The notes under the pieces: model-generated
Seen by the model: only the letters and a program-made list of their open reading frames with translations
Databases searched by the model: none
What the model was told of the DNA's origin: nothing
Made by a program: the position numbers and the translations under genes
Origin: Trichormus sp. NMC-1
Lineage (GTDB): Bacteria; Cyanobacteriota; Cyanobacteriia; Cyanobacteriales; Nostocaceae
NCBI RefSeq assembly: GCF_001858025.1
Contig: NZ_LZQD01000005.1
Location: 195,667 to 257,512, forward strand
Direction: 5' to 3'
DNA length: 61,846 nucleotides
Shown: piece after piece, positions 17,178-27,031 of the stretch
How positions within the stretch are numbered: position 1 is the stretch's first letter
Layout of the letters: every line of letters starts with the position of its first letter

Positions 17178-18383
17178 TTACACTGGGAATTCCCCTATAT
17201 CATTCCCCAACTTTTCAAACAACTTTGCTAATACCACGTTAGAAAATAAAAACCCATTGGGATCTGTTAAACGCAAGTTTCCCCCCACAACTTTCACCCA
17301 ACCTTGAGCAAAATAAGGTCGCAAACATTGATGAATTTCTTCTACTTTTTCTTTTCCAAACTTCTCTGTCAACGTCACCACATTTAAACCTTCTGCTAAA
17401 CGCAACCCCAACATTAAAGTTTCTAACAATTCTTCCTCTGGTGGAGTAATTTCACAAGCAATCACCGCGCCATTTTGCAACCATTCGTAATATTCCTTCG
17501 TTTTCCGGGGACGGGTGAAGCGTTTTCCTTGCACATAACTGGCTGCACCCATACCAAAGCCATAATAAGGGCGATTTTGCCAATAAACACGATTATGTTG
17601 GCATTGATGTCCTTTTTGAGCATAATTGGAAATTTCATAATGCTCATAACCGGCACCAGTTAAAACTTGCTGCGCCTTATGGTACATTTTGACTGTGGTT
17701 TCATCCGTCGGCAGAGGATTGTCACCAGCTTGGAAATAACGACCAAAAGCTGTTCCTGGTTCGATTGTTAAGTCATATATAGAAATATGAGTTGGGGCAA
17801 TTTCTACCGCTTTAGTCAGGGAATCTTGCCATTGTCCTAAAGACTGATGTGGCAACCCGGAAATTAGGTCTAAGCTAAATTCGGGTATCTCGACTTGGTG
17901 GATTAAGTCTATAGCTGCAAGAATATCTGTAACTGAGTGCGATCGCCCAGCAAGTTTTAACAATTCTTCTTGAAAAGCTTGTACACCTAAACTTACCCGG
18001 TTCACACCTGCACTGCGATAACCTGCGATATGTGCTAAATCAAATGTACCGGGGTCCATTTCCATAGAAATTTCTACCCCTGCCGCAATTCCTAAGCGTC
18101 CTGCTAAAGCTTCTATTATCCGTTGTAACTGCTCAACTGACAGCAGTGAAGGAGTACCACCACCAAAAAAAATTGTTTCTAGGGGTTGACCAAAGGCTGG
18201 TGCCATGTTGATTTCCTGACATAGTGCCTCAACATATTGGTAAATTGTACCAGATGTTTCACCCCGCAAGCGATCGCCCACCACAGACACCGGGAAATCA
18301 CAATAAAAACATCGTCGCCGACAAAAGGGAATATGTACATAAGCCGCAGTGGGAATTCCAGAAACAATTTCTTTTTGACTCAT
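17178..18383 (-). CDS. hemW: HemW-like radical SAM protein
   Basis: A 401-residue radical SAM enzyme of the HemN/HemW group. The SAM cluster motif is 'CRRRCFYC' (C21, C25, C28), followed by 'FFGGGTPSLL'. The HemW-type heme motif HNxxYW is present ('HNRVYW'), and the extra motifs of true HemN are absent. HemW is thought to be a heme chaperone, so the old label 'coproporphyrinogen III oxidase' is probably wrong. The ATG at 18383 is preferred over a TTG at 18392. Confidence 0.9.
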   Translation of the reverse strand: MSQKEIVSGIPTAAYVHIPFCRRRCFYCDFPVSVVGDRLRGETSGTIYQYVEALCQEINMAPAFGQPLETIFFGGGTPSLLSVEQLQRIIEALAGRLGIAAGVEISMEMDPGTFDLAHIAGYRSAGVNRVSLGVQAFQEELLKLAGRSHSVTDILAAIDLIHQVEIPEFSLDLISGLPHQSLGQWQDSLTKAVEIAPTHISIYDLTIEPGTAFGRYFQAGDNPLPTDETTVKMYHKAQQVLTGAGYEHYEISNYAQKGHQCQHNRVYWQNRPYYGFGMGAASYVQGKRFTRPRKTKEYYEWLQNGAVIACEITPPEEELLETLMLGLRLAEGLNVVTLTEKFGKEKVEEIHQCLRPYFAQGWVKVVGGNLRLTDPNGFLFSNVVLAKLFEKLGNDIGEFPV

Positions 18384-18634
18384 TTTGAGCAAGAATTATA
18401 TTAATTTAATGGACAATTACAAATTATGAAAATGAGTAGTTTGTTTACAAGTTTTTATGTTTTTACAACAAAAATAAGAATAATTATGCAGCGAAAACTC
18501 TTTAGTTATAATGTTTGCATATCTTCCGTGCCTGAACACCTAGGGTAAGTCCATATTTCTTAATCATTATGACCGAGGAAATAAAAAATACTTACTCTAT
18601 CGGGTAACTACAATTGTAGGAAAACAGCACAATT

Positions 18635-19711
18635 ATGCTTGATCTCATTATCATTCTCTCATTTATTCTGGCATCTGCGGGAATAGGTTACTACAGCACC
18701 GACCTACTTCCCCCAGGAACCCTCGACGGAGTAACAAATCTAGAAGCCCTACGCTTAGTGGTTGCCGTCTTTGCCGCTATTATCGGTGGTGCTATCGGTT
18801 TGAGTTTTCAGACGACATACCGTCGCTTAGAAACACAAGTCCGAGAAATGCCCCTAGAAGTCATCTTAACTCGTGCCATTGGCTTAGTAATTGGGCTATT
18901 ACTAGCCAACTTAATGTTAGCCCCGCTATTTTTACTACCCATTCCCGCAGATTTTGGATTTATCAAACCCCTTGTGGCAGTAGTCGGCAGTATCATACTC
19001 TCCGTCACTGGCATGAATTTGGCAGATACACATGGGCGGGGTTTATTACGGTTAATTAATCCTAACACTGTAGAAACATTGGTAGTAGAAGGAACTCTCA
19101 AACCTGCCAACACCAAAGTTTTAGACACGAGTTGCATTATCGATGGTCGCATTGAAACCCTACTAGAAACCGGATTTCTGGAAGGGGTAATTCTTGTACC
19201 GCAGTTTGTCTTGCAAGAACTGCAACAAGTCGCTGATGCCAGCAAAGACCAAAAGCGGGTGCGAGGAAGACGGGGACTAGAAATTCTCAACCGCATTAGA
19301 GAAGCTTACCCAGAAAGAATTTTAATCAATCCTGCTGACTACGAAGATATTGCCACAGTTGATGCCAAATTGGTAAAATTCGCCCAAGAAATCAACGGCA
19401 CTCTGTTAACTAATGACTACAACTTATCGAAAGTTGCCAGTGTACAGAAAGTTCCAGTTTTGAATGTCAATGATTTGGTGAATGCGGTTCGTCCATCTTA
19501 TTTACCCGGTGATAACCTAGATTTGAAAATTCTCAAAGAAGGTAAAGAACCCAGCCAAGGAATTGGCTATTTAGATGATGGCACAATGGTAGTGGTTGAG
19601 GAAGGTAGCAGTTATGTAGGTGGTGAATTGCGGGTAGTTGTCACCAGTGCCTTACAAACCTCAGCAGGGAGGATGATTTTTGCCAAACCTCAAGCTTCCG
19701 CAGTGGCTTAA
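18635..19711 (+). CDS. Membrane PIN/TRAM-domain protein
   Basis: A 358-residue protein. About four membrane segments lie in the first 130 residues ('LIIILSFILASAGIGYY', 'LVVAVFAAIIGGAIGL', 'IGLVIGLLLANLMLAPLF', 'LVAVVGSIILSVTGMNLA'). A PIN domain follows, with acidic residues in 'LDTSCIIDGR' and 'LLTNDYNL', then a TRAM-like C-terminus ('GIGYLDDGTMVVVEEGSSYVGG'). The layout matches the YacL family, putative membrane-tethered ribonucleases conserved in cyanobacteria and Firmicutes. Confidence 0.9.
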   Translation: MLDLIIILSFILASAGIGYYSTDLLPPGTLDGVTNLEALRLVVAVFAAIIGGAIGLSFQTTYRRLETQVREMPLEVILTRAIGLVIGLLLANLMLAPLFLLPIPADFGFIKPLVAVVGSIILSVTGMNLADTHGRGLLRLINPNTVETLVVEGTLKPANTKVLDTSCIIDGRIETLLETGFLEGVILVPQFVLQELQQVADASKDQKRVRGRRGLEILNRIREAYPERILINPADYEDIATVDAKLVKFAQEINGTLLTNDYNLSKVASVQKVPVLNVNDLVNAVRPSYLPGDNLDLKILKEGKEPSQGIGYLDDGTMVVVEEGSSYVGGELRVVVTSALQTSAGRMIFAKPQASAVA

Positions 19712-19973
19712 GGAAAATGGTGTCCAAAAATAGAGTTAAGTTATGCAATCGGTGTGGGGAAACTGCACCGATTTTGTATAGAGTTAAAATAATTCGTAAT
19801 TCGTAATTCGTAATACTTATCATGTTCGTTTAATTACTTATTAAAAAAACTCTCCGCGTCCCCACATCCCCGCGTCCCCGCGTCAGTCCTAACTATAAGT
19901 CTTTAACCGAACACGATATCAGAGCCTCTGTGATTGCATTCCCAGTCGGAGACTGGGAACGAGATATATCAAC

Positions 19974-21242
19974 TCAATCCACAACTCGCATTTTTCTGGG
20001 TGACTGAGTTTTAGAAGAGCGCGCTGTTCCTTTGCTTCTTCTGGGTTTCTGTTTGTTTTGTTTTCCATTGGGGATTGGTTCAGCTTTGGTATTGGGGTTG
20101 ATTCCAAAACCCGCCACTACTTGTAATGGTAAACGCTGTTCAATCAGCTTTTCAATATCTGCTAATAACTGGTATTCATCGACGCACACCAGGGATACTG
20201 CTTCACCATTGGCACCAGCGCGGCCAGTACGACCAATACGATGGACATAATCTTCTGGGACATTGGGTAAGTCGAAATTGACTACATGGGGCAGTTCACT
20301 GATGTCAAGACCCCGCGCCGCAATGTCTGTAGCTACAAGTACCTGTAAACTACCATTTTTAAACTTTGCTAAAGCGTGGGTACGCGCCCCTTGGCTCTTG
20401 TTACCGTGGATTGCTAGTGCTTGGATGCGGTCTTCGCCTAACTGCTTTACTAGACGGTCAGCACCATATTTAGTGCGGGTAAATACTAGCACTTGATACC
20501 AATTATCTTGGCGAATTAGGTGAGCAAGTAATTGGCGCTTTCTGTCACGATCTACCTGATACGCTTTCTGTGCAATCGTGTCAGCGGTAACGTTACGGCG
20601 TGCCACCTCTATCATTGTTGGGTGATTGAGTAACCCTGCGGCCAGTGTCTTGATTTTGTCGGAGAAGGTGGCGAAAAATAACAAATTCTGTCGCTGTTTG
20701 GGCAGTAGCGAGAGGATACGGCGGATATCATTAATAAAACCCATGTCTAACATCCGATCTGCTTCATCCAGTATCAAAACTTCAATGTTTGACAGGTTCA
20801 CAGTTCTTTGATGTACATGATCTAGCAGTCGTCCTGGGGTAGCAACTAAAATATCTACACGCCCCCTTAACCGCTGTTTTTGGGGATTAATACTAACTCC
20901 GCCGAACATGGCCATTGAGTTTAGTTTCAAGTACTTGCCATAATCTTTCACGCTTTCTTCTACCTGTGCGGCAAGTTCACGAGTAGGGGTGAGAATCAGC
21001 GCCCGAATTGGTGAATATCCAGTAGCAGTGCTTTTATTGTTTTGGTCGGAGGACAACAGATGCAGCAGCGGTAGGGTGAAGCTTGCGGTCTTTCCCGTAC
21101 CGGTTTGAGCGCCAGCTAATAGATCACCGCCTGACAAGACGGCAGGTATCGCCTGCATTTGAATTGGCGTGGGTTTTGTGTACCCCCGCTCTGTGACTGC
21201 ACGGATAATTTCTTTCGACAAGCCGAGAGTTGAAAAAGACAT
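19974..21242 (-). CDS. DEAD-box RNA helicase, RhlE-like
   Basis: A 422-residue ATP-dependent RNA helicase. Visible motifs are the Q region '[14 protein letters not shown]', motif I 'AQTGTGKT', 'PTRELAAQ', 'TPGRLLDH', motif II 'LDEADRMLD', '[13 protein letters not shown]' and motif VI '[10 protein letters not shown]'. A basic tail ('[20 protein letters not shown]') probably binds RNA. Motif III reads FAT instead of the usual SAT ('[10 protein letters not shown]'), a single-base TCC to TTC type change. Related cyanobacterial helicases are cold-induced; regulation is not shown here. Confidence 0.92.
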   Translation of the reverse strand: MSFSTLGLSKEIIRAVTERGYTKPTPIQMQAIPAVLSGGDLLAGAQTGTGKTASFTLPLLHLLSSDQNNKSTATGYSPIRALILTPTRELAAQVEESVKDYGKYLKLNSMAMFGGVSINPQKQRLRGRVDILVATPGRLLDHVHQRTVNLSNIEVLILDEADRMLDMGFINDIRRILSLLPKQRQNLLFFATFSDKIKTLAAGLLNHPTMIEVARRNVTADTIAQKAYQVDRDRKRQLLAHLIRQDNWYQVLVFTRTKYGADRLVKQLGEDRIQALAIHGNKSQGARTHALAKFKNGSLQVLVATDIAARGLDISELPHVVNFDLPNVPEDYVHRIGRTGRAGANGEAVSLVCVDEYQLLADIEKLIEQRLPLQVVAGFGINPNTKAEPIPNGKQNKQKPRRSKGTARSSKTQSPRKMRVVD

Positions 21243-21535
21243 AGAACTCCAGAATTAACATCGGCCTGTCGCCAAGGGCGGCGCTAGTCTTAGGCGGACG
21301 GATGGTTTGAAGGGCTGTATGGGCAGTAGCGTCAAGACTGAGAGCGAATACCGCAGTTAATAATTATAACTGAATTTAGTTGAATGTGTTTGTCTGCTCA
21401 ACAAGTTTGGGCAGATCCTCGGAAAAGGATGATATACAAGAACACCATTATGGGTACTATTAATCTAGGAATTCAGTTTAATTACAGATAGCTGGCATGA
21501 CAATTTTTTAAGATAATTTTGTAGTTTTTAAGACC
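21243..21535. other. Spacer between divergent helicase and secreted-protein genes
   Basis: About 290 bases. The half next to the helicase is GC-rich (GGCCTGTCGCCAAGGGCGGC region) and could form structure in a long 5' leader. The other half is AT-rich. No gene is seen. Confidence 0.4.
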
Positions 21536-21961
21536 ATGACTAAATTAATAACCGCAACATTGATTGCTACAGTTTTGCTGTTGACACCAAGTAATAAATC
21601 TCATGTCACTCTAGCTGGGACTTGTGCCTCTAATTGTGGACCGCGCCCACTTGAATTTAAACCTGGTCAGTATATTCGTGTGGAAGTTGTAAATCGCACA
21701 CCTAGAGTCTTGAAATTAGATAGATTTCCCGAAATGCAACGAATGACTCTAGAACCAGGAAAGGAATATCGCTTAAATCAGCAAAGTGCCACAGAACCCA
21801 ATATTTCTCTGCTATTTTGGGATGATACGGGCAGGTCTTTACAAGCTGTTGTTTCTAAACCTAATTTCGGTACTCTGCGCTTAGAACTGCGCCCTAGTAA
21901 TCAGTTTCCAGGCGATCGCTCTCTCAACATTCTTGACGATGGGCAGGTGAATGTGTTTTAG
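21536..21961 (+). CDS. Secreted protein of unknown function
   Basis: A 141-residue protein with a signal peptide ('MTKLITATLIATVLLLTP', cleavage near residue 27) and a beta-rich mature part ('GQYIRVEVVNRTPRVLKLDRF', 'LLFWDDTGRSLQAVV'). A Cys pair ('TCASNC') lies right after the signal. I do not recognise the family. A GTCCCCGACT-type hairpin follows 12 bases after the stop. Confidence 0.65.
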   Translation: MTKLITATLIATVLLLTPSNKSHVTLAGTCASNCGPRPLEFKPGQYIRVEVVNRTPRVLKLDRFPEMQRMTLEPGKEYRLNQQSATEPNISLLFWDDTGRSLQAVVSKPNFGTLRLELRPSNQFPGDRSLNILDDGQVNVF

Positions 21962-21973
21962 TCAGTTACAATA

Positions 21974-22000
21974 TCCCCGATTTGTCTAAGCAGTCGGGGA
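21974..22000 (+). terminator. TCCCCGA...TCGGGGA hairpin
   Basis: Seven-base arms 21974-21980 and 21994-22000, from the same repeat family as 11911, 13591 and 23241, just after the secreted-protein gene. It is probably a 3'-end hairpin. Confidence 0.5.
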
Positions 22001-22153
22001 CATAAGCTCAAGATAAAGATTTCAGGAATTGATAAATACGTACACTTGTATGAAGTTTAAGTATAAAAGATTAAATTAAGTTGAAAAAATATTCAATAAA
22101 AATACAGGCGTGATACATTCGATCCTGTCTTTTTGTACACAGTGAGATAAAGT

Positions 22154-23155
22154 ATGCGATTGATCATAGCGTTTTTGCTATTTTTTTTACTTCTTGGCCA
22201 ACAACCCAGCTATGCAGACTACCCCATCAACGGAAATTTCGCCTCTAATGGTTGCGAAGCTTACAGCAGCAGTAAAACCAAAAGTGAGCCTGTGTCACTT
22301 CCAGCAGGACAGGTTTACTCAGCCTCTGGTTTGAATGTCAAAGACGGAGATTATGTATCCATTAAAGTCGAAGGACGCAATAAATGGGTAAACAAGAACT
22401 GTGGTAAATTGAGTTTAGTTATTGCAGATAGGATAAATACTACAATTAAAGTAAGTAATAACACTAGCAATATACCTGTGACTGCTCCAGGCTGCCCGAC
22501 TCAAGGCTGTGCCGAGAAATATTTACTGTCACTATCTTGGCAGTCTGCTTTCTGCGAAACCCACCCCAATAAAGCTGAGTGTATTGGACAAACTGAAAAT
22601 AACTATGATGCCAGTAACTTTACGTTACATGGTTTATGGCCTGATAAACTTTCCTACTGTGGTGTTCCTGCTGATGATATCAATAGCGACGAAACGGGAA
22701 ATTGGAAAGCTTTACCTGTGGTAGCTGTTGATGCCGAGACAAACGGTGAATTAACCGAAGTTATGCCTGGTGTAAAATCTAATCTTGAGCGTCATGAATG
22801 GACTAAACATGGAACTTGTGACGGTAGAGATGCAGATGCTTATTATGACATTGCTGTTGATTTGCTCAAAGAAGTTAATGCTTCTGATGTCAGAGATTTA
22901 TTTGCTCAAAATATCGGGGAAACAATTACTTTATCTGAGGTAAAAACAGCTTTTGAGAGAACATTTGGACAAGGAACTGCTGCCAGTCTCAACCTCAAAT
23001 GTAGCGGTACTAATAACCTGGCAACTGAAATTCGCCTGAAGGTGAAACGTCCTCTTCCTGGACAGAAATTAGCTAATTTGTTAATTCCTAGTGGTGGACT
23101 TTCTTGCGATAAAGTATTAGTGGATGCAGTTGGTGTAGGAATGAGCGAATATTAG
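22154..23155 (+). CDS. Secreted RNase T2 family ribonuclease
   Basis: A 333-residue protein with a signal peptide (residues 1-22, 'LIIAFLLFFLLLGQQPSYA'), an N-terminal part of about 80 residues with two Cys, and an RNase T2 domain. Both active-site segments are intact: CAS I 'FTLHGLWPD' (His159) and CAS II 'HEWTKHGTC' (His214, Glu215, His219). RNase T2 enzymes cleave RNA at low specificity in the periplasm or outside the cell. The N-terminal part is extra compared with E. coli RNase I and may be a binding module. It stands alone between hairpins. Confidence 0.92.
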   Translation: MRLIIAFLLFFLLLGQQPSYADYPINGNFASNGCEAYSSSKTKSEPVSLPAGQVYSASGLNVKDGDYVSIKVEGRNKWVNKNCGKLSLVIADRINTTIKVSNNTSNIPVTAPGCPTQGCAEKYLLSLSWQSAFCETHPNKAECIGQTENNYDASNFTLHGLWPDKLSYCGVPADDINSDETGNWKALPVVAVDAETNGELTEVMPGVKSNLERHEWTKHGTCDGRDADAYYDIAVDLLKEVNASDVRDLFAQNIGETITLSEVKTAFERTFGQGTAASLNLKCSGTNNLATEIRLKVKRPLPGQKLANLLIPSGGLSCDKVLVDAVGVGMSEY

Positions 23156-23240
23156 AGCAATTTTTTTGTAAGATTAATCACGCATTGCCCAGCCTACAAA
23201 CCTGCATTAATGCTAACTTTAGTTAATCAAAGATAATAAA

Positions 23241-23269
23241 ATCCCCGATTGCTTAAAGAAGTCGGGGAT
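23241..23269. terminator. ATCCCCGA...TCGGGGAT hairpin between convergent genes
   Basis: Eight-base arms 23241-23248 and 23262-23269, a member of the GATCCCCGACTTC family. It lies between the 3' ends of the RNase T2 gene and the Uma2 gene and may terminate either. Confidence 0.55.
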
Positions 23270-23282
23270 CTGAATCCTTTAT

Positions 23283-24041
23283 TTAAAGTGTTGCTGTGGG
23301 TAAATTATCAGGATCTATACCCTGCGATTTTAAATAAGCGATTAGCCGTTCTTTCTCTTGACGTTCTTGTTCAGCACGTTGACGTTCTTGTTCAATCTGT
23401 TCTACAGACCAAGGTAACAAATTACCTGCTTCATCCCACCATCTTAACCAATATCCTGTTCTACCTTCTTTTACTCCTCTCCAAGTTCCCAAAAATAAGC
23501 CCATTGCATCAATCCAATGCAGACCATTTTCATCGGGTTGTTTTAACTCGTAGCGACCATTTTCTAATTGATAATATTCTAATAAGCCGCCATCAGGATC
23601 AAAAATTACATAAATGGGAACTTGCAAAATTTGCTCGTAAAAAAACCATTTTCCTGGTGGATAGCTTCGCTTCACAGAATATTCTCCACCGTCGGTGTCT
23701 GATAAAAATTCTATGACTATAGCCGGAACTTCCCCTTCTAAATTGGGTGTGTAGCTTTTGCGTTCTGCTAAAATCTCTTTAACTGAAGGAACATACAGCC
23801 AATCAGGTGCTTTAGCGATAAATTGACTGTTTAATGTGGCACACAAACCAAAATTCGAGGCTATCAGCATCTGGGGTTGAATGAAACCCGCAATTTCTAA
23901 GCTTTCTCGCAAAGCACCAGCCAAAATCGGCTGTCCGGTATTTTCCACGGGTTCATCCTCTAACTGAAAATCATCGGGTAAGGCTTCCCAAGAGATTACC
24001 AGTTCAGTGGGGGATTTGATTTCACTGATTTGGTGTACCAT
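23283..24041 (-). CDS. Uma2 family (DUF820) putative endonuclease
   Basis: A 252-residue protein with the Uma2 core: 'ESLEIAGFIQPQMLIASNFGL', 'KAPDWLYVPSV' and 'EVPAIVIEFLSD', then 'YPPGKWFFYEQILQVPIYVIFDPDGGLLEYYQL'. The acidic residues of a PD-(D/E)XK-like site are present. A Glu/Arg coiled coil ('IEQERQRAEQERQEKERLIAYLKSQGID') ends the protein, as usual in this cyanobacterial family, which is present in dozens of copies per genome. The role is unknown. Confidence 0.88.
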   Translation of the reverse strand: MVHQISEIKSPTELVISWEALPDDFQLEDEPVENTGQPILAGALRESLEIAGFIQPQMLIASNFGLCATLNSQFIAKAPDWLYVPSVKEILAERKSYTPNLEGEVPAIVIEFLSDTDGGEYSVKRSYPPGKWFFYEQILQVPIYVIFDPDGGLLEYYQLENGRYELKQPDENGLHWIDAMGLFLGTWRGVKEGRTGYWLRWWDEAGNLLPWSVEQIEQERQRAEQERQEKERLIAYLKSQGIDPDNLPTATL

Positions 24042-24227
24042 AAAGACTGCCTTTTGTTGATTTGTTTTTATTTTATCTGATTCACTGTCATCTCATGTCT
24101 AATCTTGTCTGAATATAGCAACAGCCAAGGTGGAGATGACACCAAAATATTTTTTACACTGTCACCTGTCCCCTGTCCCCTGTCACCTGCTATATCTATT
24201 AGGATATTACCAATTACCCCATTCTTA

Positions 24228-26303
24228 GTGCTAGACCGACCTGTAACTGAAATAGTCAAACCTATCAAACGCTTACCTAATCAACGTTGGCAAATTGCGC
24301 TGCAAAATCCAGAATTAGCTGAAAAATTAGCAAGTTTAACCAATCTATCTCCTATTATTAGCCAACTATTGATTAATCGGGGGATTGAAACACCAGAAGC
24401 AGCACAAGCATTTTTAAATCCTGAATCTCTCAATTTACCTTCTCCGTTGGAGGATTTCCCCGATTTAGCGCTAAGTGTAGAATTGTTGGCAAGTGCGATC
24501 GCTAATAAAGAGAAGATCGCTATCTGTGGAGACTACGATGCAGATGGAATGACTAGTACTGCAGTACTGCTCAGAAGCCTTCGCGCTTTGGGTGCAAATG
24601 TAGATTATGCTATCCCTAGTCGAATGCATGAAGGTTATGGAATTAACAACCGCATTGTCGAAGAATTCCACAGTGAAGGGGTAGGATTAATCCTGACTGT
24701 AGATAATGGTATATCTGCTTTTGAACCAATCGCTAGAGCCAGAGAACTCGGTCTGAAGGTAATTATCACCGATCATCACGACATTCCGCCCAAATTACCA
24801 CCAGCTAACGCAATTCTTAACCCCAAACTTATAGCAGAATCTTCACCTTATCGGGGTGTTGCTGGTGTGGGTGTGGCTTATATCTTAGCGGTATGTTTAG
24901 CGCAGCAATTAGGGGAACTGAAAGGTTTAGTTCAGCCGATGTTAGCTTTGTTTACATTGGGAACTATTGCAGATTTAGCTCCTTTGACTGGTGTAAATCG
25001 GCGTTGGGTGAAACGTGGTTTAAAGCTTTTACCTAAATCTACTCTACCAGGAGTGCAAGCTTTAATTCAAGTGGCTGGAGTGCAAGCAAGTGAAGGGGAA
25101 AGTAATCTCAAATCCCAAATCCCAAATCCCAAATCTTTAAAACCGGAAGATATTGGTTTTCGTTTGGGGCCGCGCATTAATGCGATTGGCAGAATTGGAA
25201 ACCCGCAAACGGTGATAGAATTGCTGACTACTGATGATATGGGATTAGCACTCTCAAGAGCAATGCAGTGTGAACAAATCAACATCCAACGTCAGCAAAT
25301 GTGTGAGGAAATTGAACAGGAAGCGATCGCACTGGTTGAAGATTTATATGTAAACTCTTTACAAAAAGACCGAGTATTAGTCGTTGTTAAAGATAATTGG
25401 CATCATGGTGTCATTGGGATTGTTGCTTCTCGCTTGGTGGAACGTTACGGAGTTCCTGTCTTCATCGGTACTTATGAAAATGATAGCTTAATTCGCGGTT
25501 CAGCGCGGGGAATTCCAGAATTTAACGTTTTTGCAGCTTTAGAATATTGTCGAGACTTGCTGGGCAAATTTGGGGGACATAAAGCCGCAGGAGGATTTTC
25601 TCTCCCAGCAGATAATTTGCTTTCAGTGCGATCGCGTTTATCTGAATTTGCGAATCAGTGTTTAGAACCCCAACACCTCAAACCGCTGCTGAAAATTGAT
25701 GCTCAAGCAAATCTCAATCACATCAATCAGGAGTTATATCAACAGCTAAATATCTTTCATCCTTGCGGTATCGAAAATCCTGATCCTGTTTTCTGGACAG
25801 CTAACGCACAAATCATTGAGCAGAAAATCGTTGGTAAAGGTCACATCAAACTGACTGTAGCGCAAACTATCGACAATCAACAGTATAAAATTAAAGCGAT
25901 CGCTTGGCGTTGGGGTGATTACTTTCCCTTACCTGCGCGAGTAGATGTCGCTTACAAACTCCGAGAAAATAACTTTAATGGCAATACTACCATTGAAATG
26001 GAGTTAGCAGGTGTGAGACTCCCCAGTCAGTTTTCAATATTTTTTAACCCACCAACTACAAAGCTACGCGCTAACTTTGAGTACAAACAGCGTAAATACA
26101 CTTGTGGCGTTTATCAAAACGGTATTGGTTCAGAGTTAAGAGTTAAAAATTCTGAGGGTAAAGTTTTAGTCATGCAGCCAGGAGATAATATGGGTTTACT
26201 GGGTATAAATCGGCAAGATGCCCAAAAGGTTAATTTATCTTTACCTCAGTATGATGGTATTGTCCAAGCTGCGGTTCAGGCTTTGTCGGTGCTGAATGAG
26301 TAA
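24228..26303 (+). CDS. recJ: Single-strand DNA exonuclease RecJ
   Basis: RecJ degrades single-stranded DNA 5' to 3' in recombination and mismatch repair. DHH-family motifs are visible: 'ICGDYDADGMTSTA', 'ILTVDNGIS', 'IITDHHDIPPKLP' and, in DHHA1, 'GKFGGHKAAGGFSLP'. The frame is open from 24105, but 24140-24190 is a CACCTGTCCCCTGTC tandem repeat, so the GTG at 24228 is proposed (691 residues). Other starts are possible. A short AAATCCC heptamer repeat at 25107-25135 is read in frame as 'SQIPNPKSLKP'. Confidence 0.9.
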   Translation: MLDRPVTEIVKPIKRLPNQRWQIALQNPELAEKLASLTNLSPIISQLLINRGIETPEAAQAFLNPESLNLPSPLEDFPDLALSVELLASAIANKEKIAICGDYDADGMTSTAVLLRSLRALGANVDYAIPSRMHEGYGINNRIVEEFHSEGVGLILTVDNGISAFEPIARARELGLKVIITDHHDIPPKLPPANAILNPKLIAESSPYRGVAGVGVAYILAVCLAQQLGELKGLVQPMLALFTLGTIADLAPLTGVNRRWVKRGLKLLPKSTLPGVQALIQVAGVQASEGESNLKSQIPNPKSLKPEDIGFRLGPRINAIGRIGNPQTVIELLTTDDMGLALSRAMQCEQINIQRQQMCEEIEQEAIALVEDLYVNSLQKDRVLVVVKDNWHHGVIGIVASRLVERYGVPVFIGTYENDSLIRGSARGIPEFNVFAALEYCRDLLGKFGGHKAAGGFSLPADNLLSVRSRLSEFANQCLEPQHLKPLLKIDAQANLNHINQELYQQLNIFHPCGIENPDPVFWTANAQIIEQKIVGKGHIKLTVAQTIDNQQYKIKAIAWRWGDYFPLPARVDVAYKLRENNFNGNTTIEMELAGVRLPSQFSIFFNPPTTKLRANFEYKQRKYTCGVYQNGIGSELRVKNSEGKVLVMQPGDNMGLLGINRQDAQKVNLSLPQYDGIVQAAVQALSVLNE

Positions 26304-26656
26304 GAAACTCAACCTTTCTATAGCGATCCTATTTGAGTTGAGAACTGATTGGTGGGGGCAGGGAATAGGGAATAGGGAATAGGGAAAAGAAAGCGTTCAT
26401 AAATCATAGGATTGCTATAGATAAACTACATTTTCAGCCTTCCTGAATCGAAGTAGGTATAGGCTCGATACCTACTTTATAACTTTTGTTAGATGAATAA
26501 CTAGCTTTTTATTGCTAATTTTGAACGGTACTAGTGGCAGCTAAATTGGTGATAAAACCAATATGATTTTACTGAATCATCGCTAATTCAGATTATTAGC
26601 TAACCAGTAAAGCTCTGCTCAGTCAAAAGTTATTCACATTGAATTGATGGAGTATA
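26304..26656. other. Intergenic stretch with a GGGAATA tandem repeat
   Basis: Holds three to four GGGAATA heptamers around 26357-26385 and otherwise AT-rich sequence. No gene is seen. Confidence 0.5.
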
Positions 26657-27031
26657 ATGATGGCAAATTTATTTACTAAAGCACTCAACAATATTAAGTT
26701 TATATATCAAAACTTTGAATTTAAGCGTTTTTTGGCTACTGCCTTAGTTGTTTTTTTAGTTCTAGCAACAAGCTTAGATTCTACTATTGAATCTGGACGT
26801 AGCAGCAACTCTGTAACCAGACGACTGGACAAAGTTGTACATCAGGATGATGCTGACAGACCCAAAACTACAGGAGAATGGAACAAAGAAGCTCGTCAAA
26901 CAGAAAATGCTCCTGGTAAAAGAACTCAAAGAATTGCTAAAGAATCTGGTGAAGCTCTAAAACAATGGAGTTCTGTGTACCCAGATACAGCTAAGAGAAG
27001 TGCTAACGAACTCCAAAACAGTAATAAATAA
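26657..27031 (+). CDS. Small exported or membrane-anchored protein
   Basis: A 124-residue protein. One hydrophobic segment ('FLATALVVFLVLATSL', about residues 25-40) acts as signal or anchor, followed by a highly charged hydrophilic tail ('DDADRPKTTGEWNKEARQTENAPGKR'). The tail resembles small stress-type cyanobacterial proteins, but I cannot name a family with confidence. The start could be the ATG at 26657 or the one at 26660. GGAG is at 26649-26652. Confidence 0.65.
   Translation: MMANLFTKALNNIKFIYQNFEFKRFLATALVVFLVLATSLDSTIESGRSSNSVTRRLDKVVHQDDADRPKTTGEWNKEARQTENAPGKRTQRIAKESGEALKQWSSVYPDTAKRSANELQNSNK

Noticed and set aside
24105-24227. Longer RecJ N-terminus
   Set aside because: The extra codons come from a CACCTGTCCCCTGT tandem repeat and carry no RecJ similarity.
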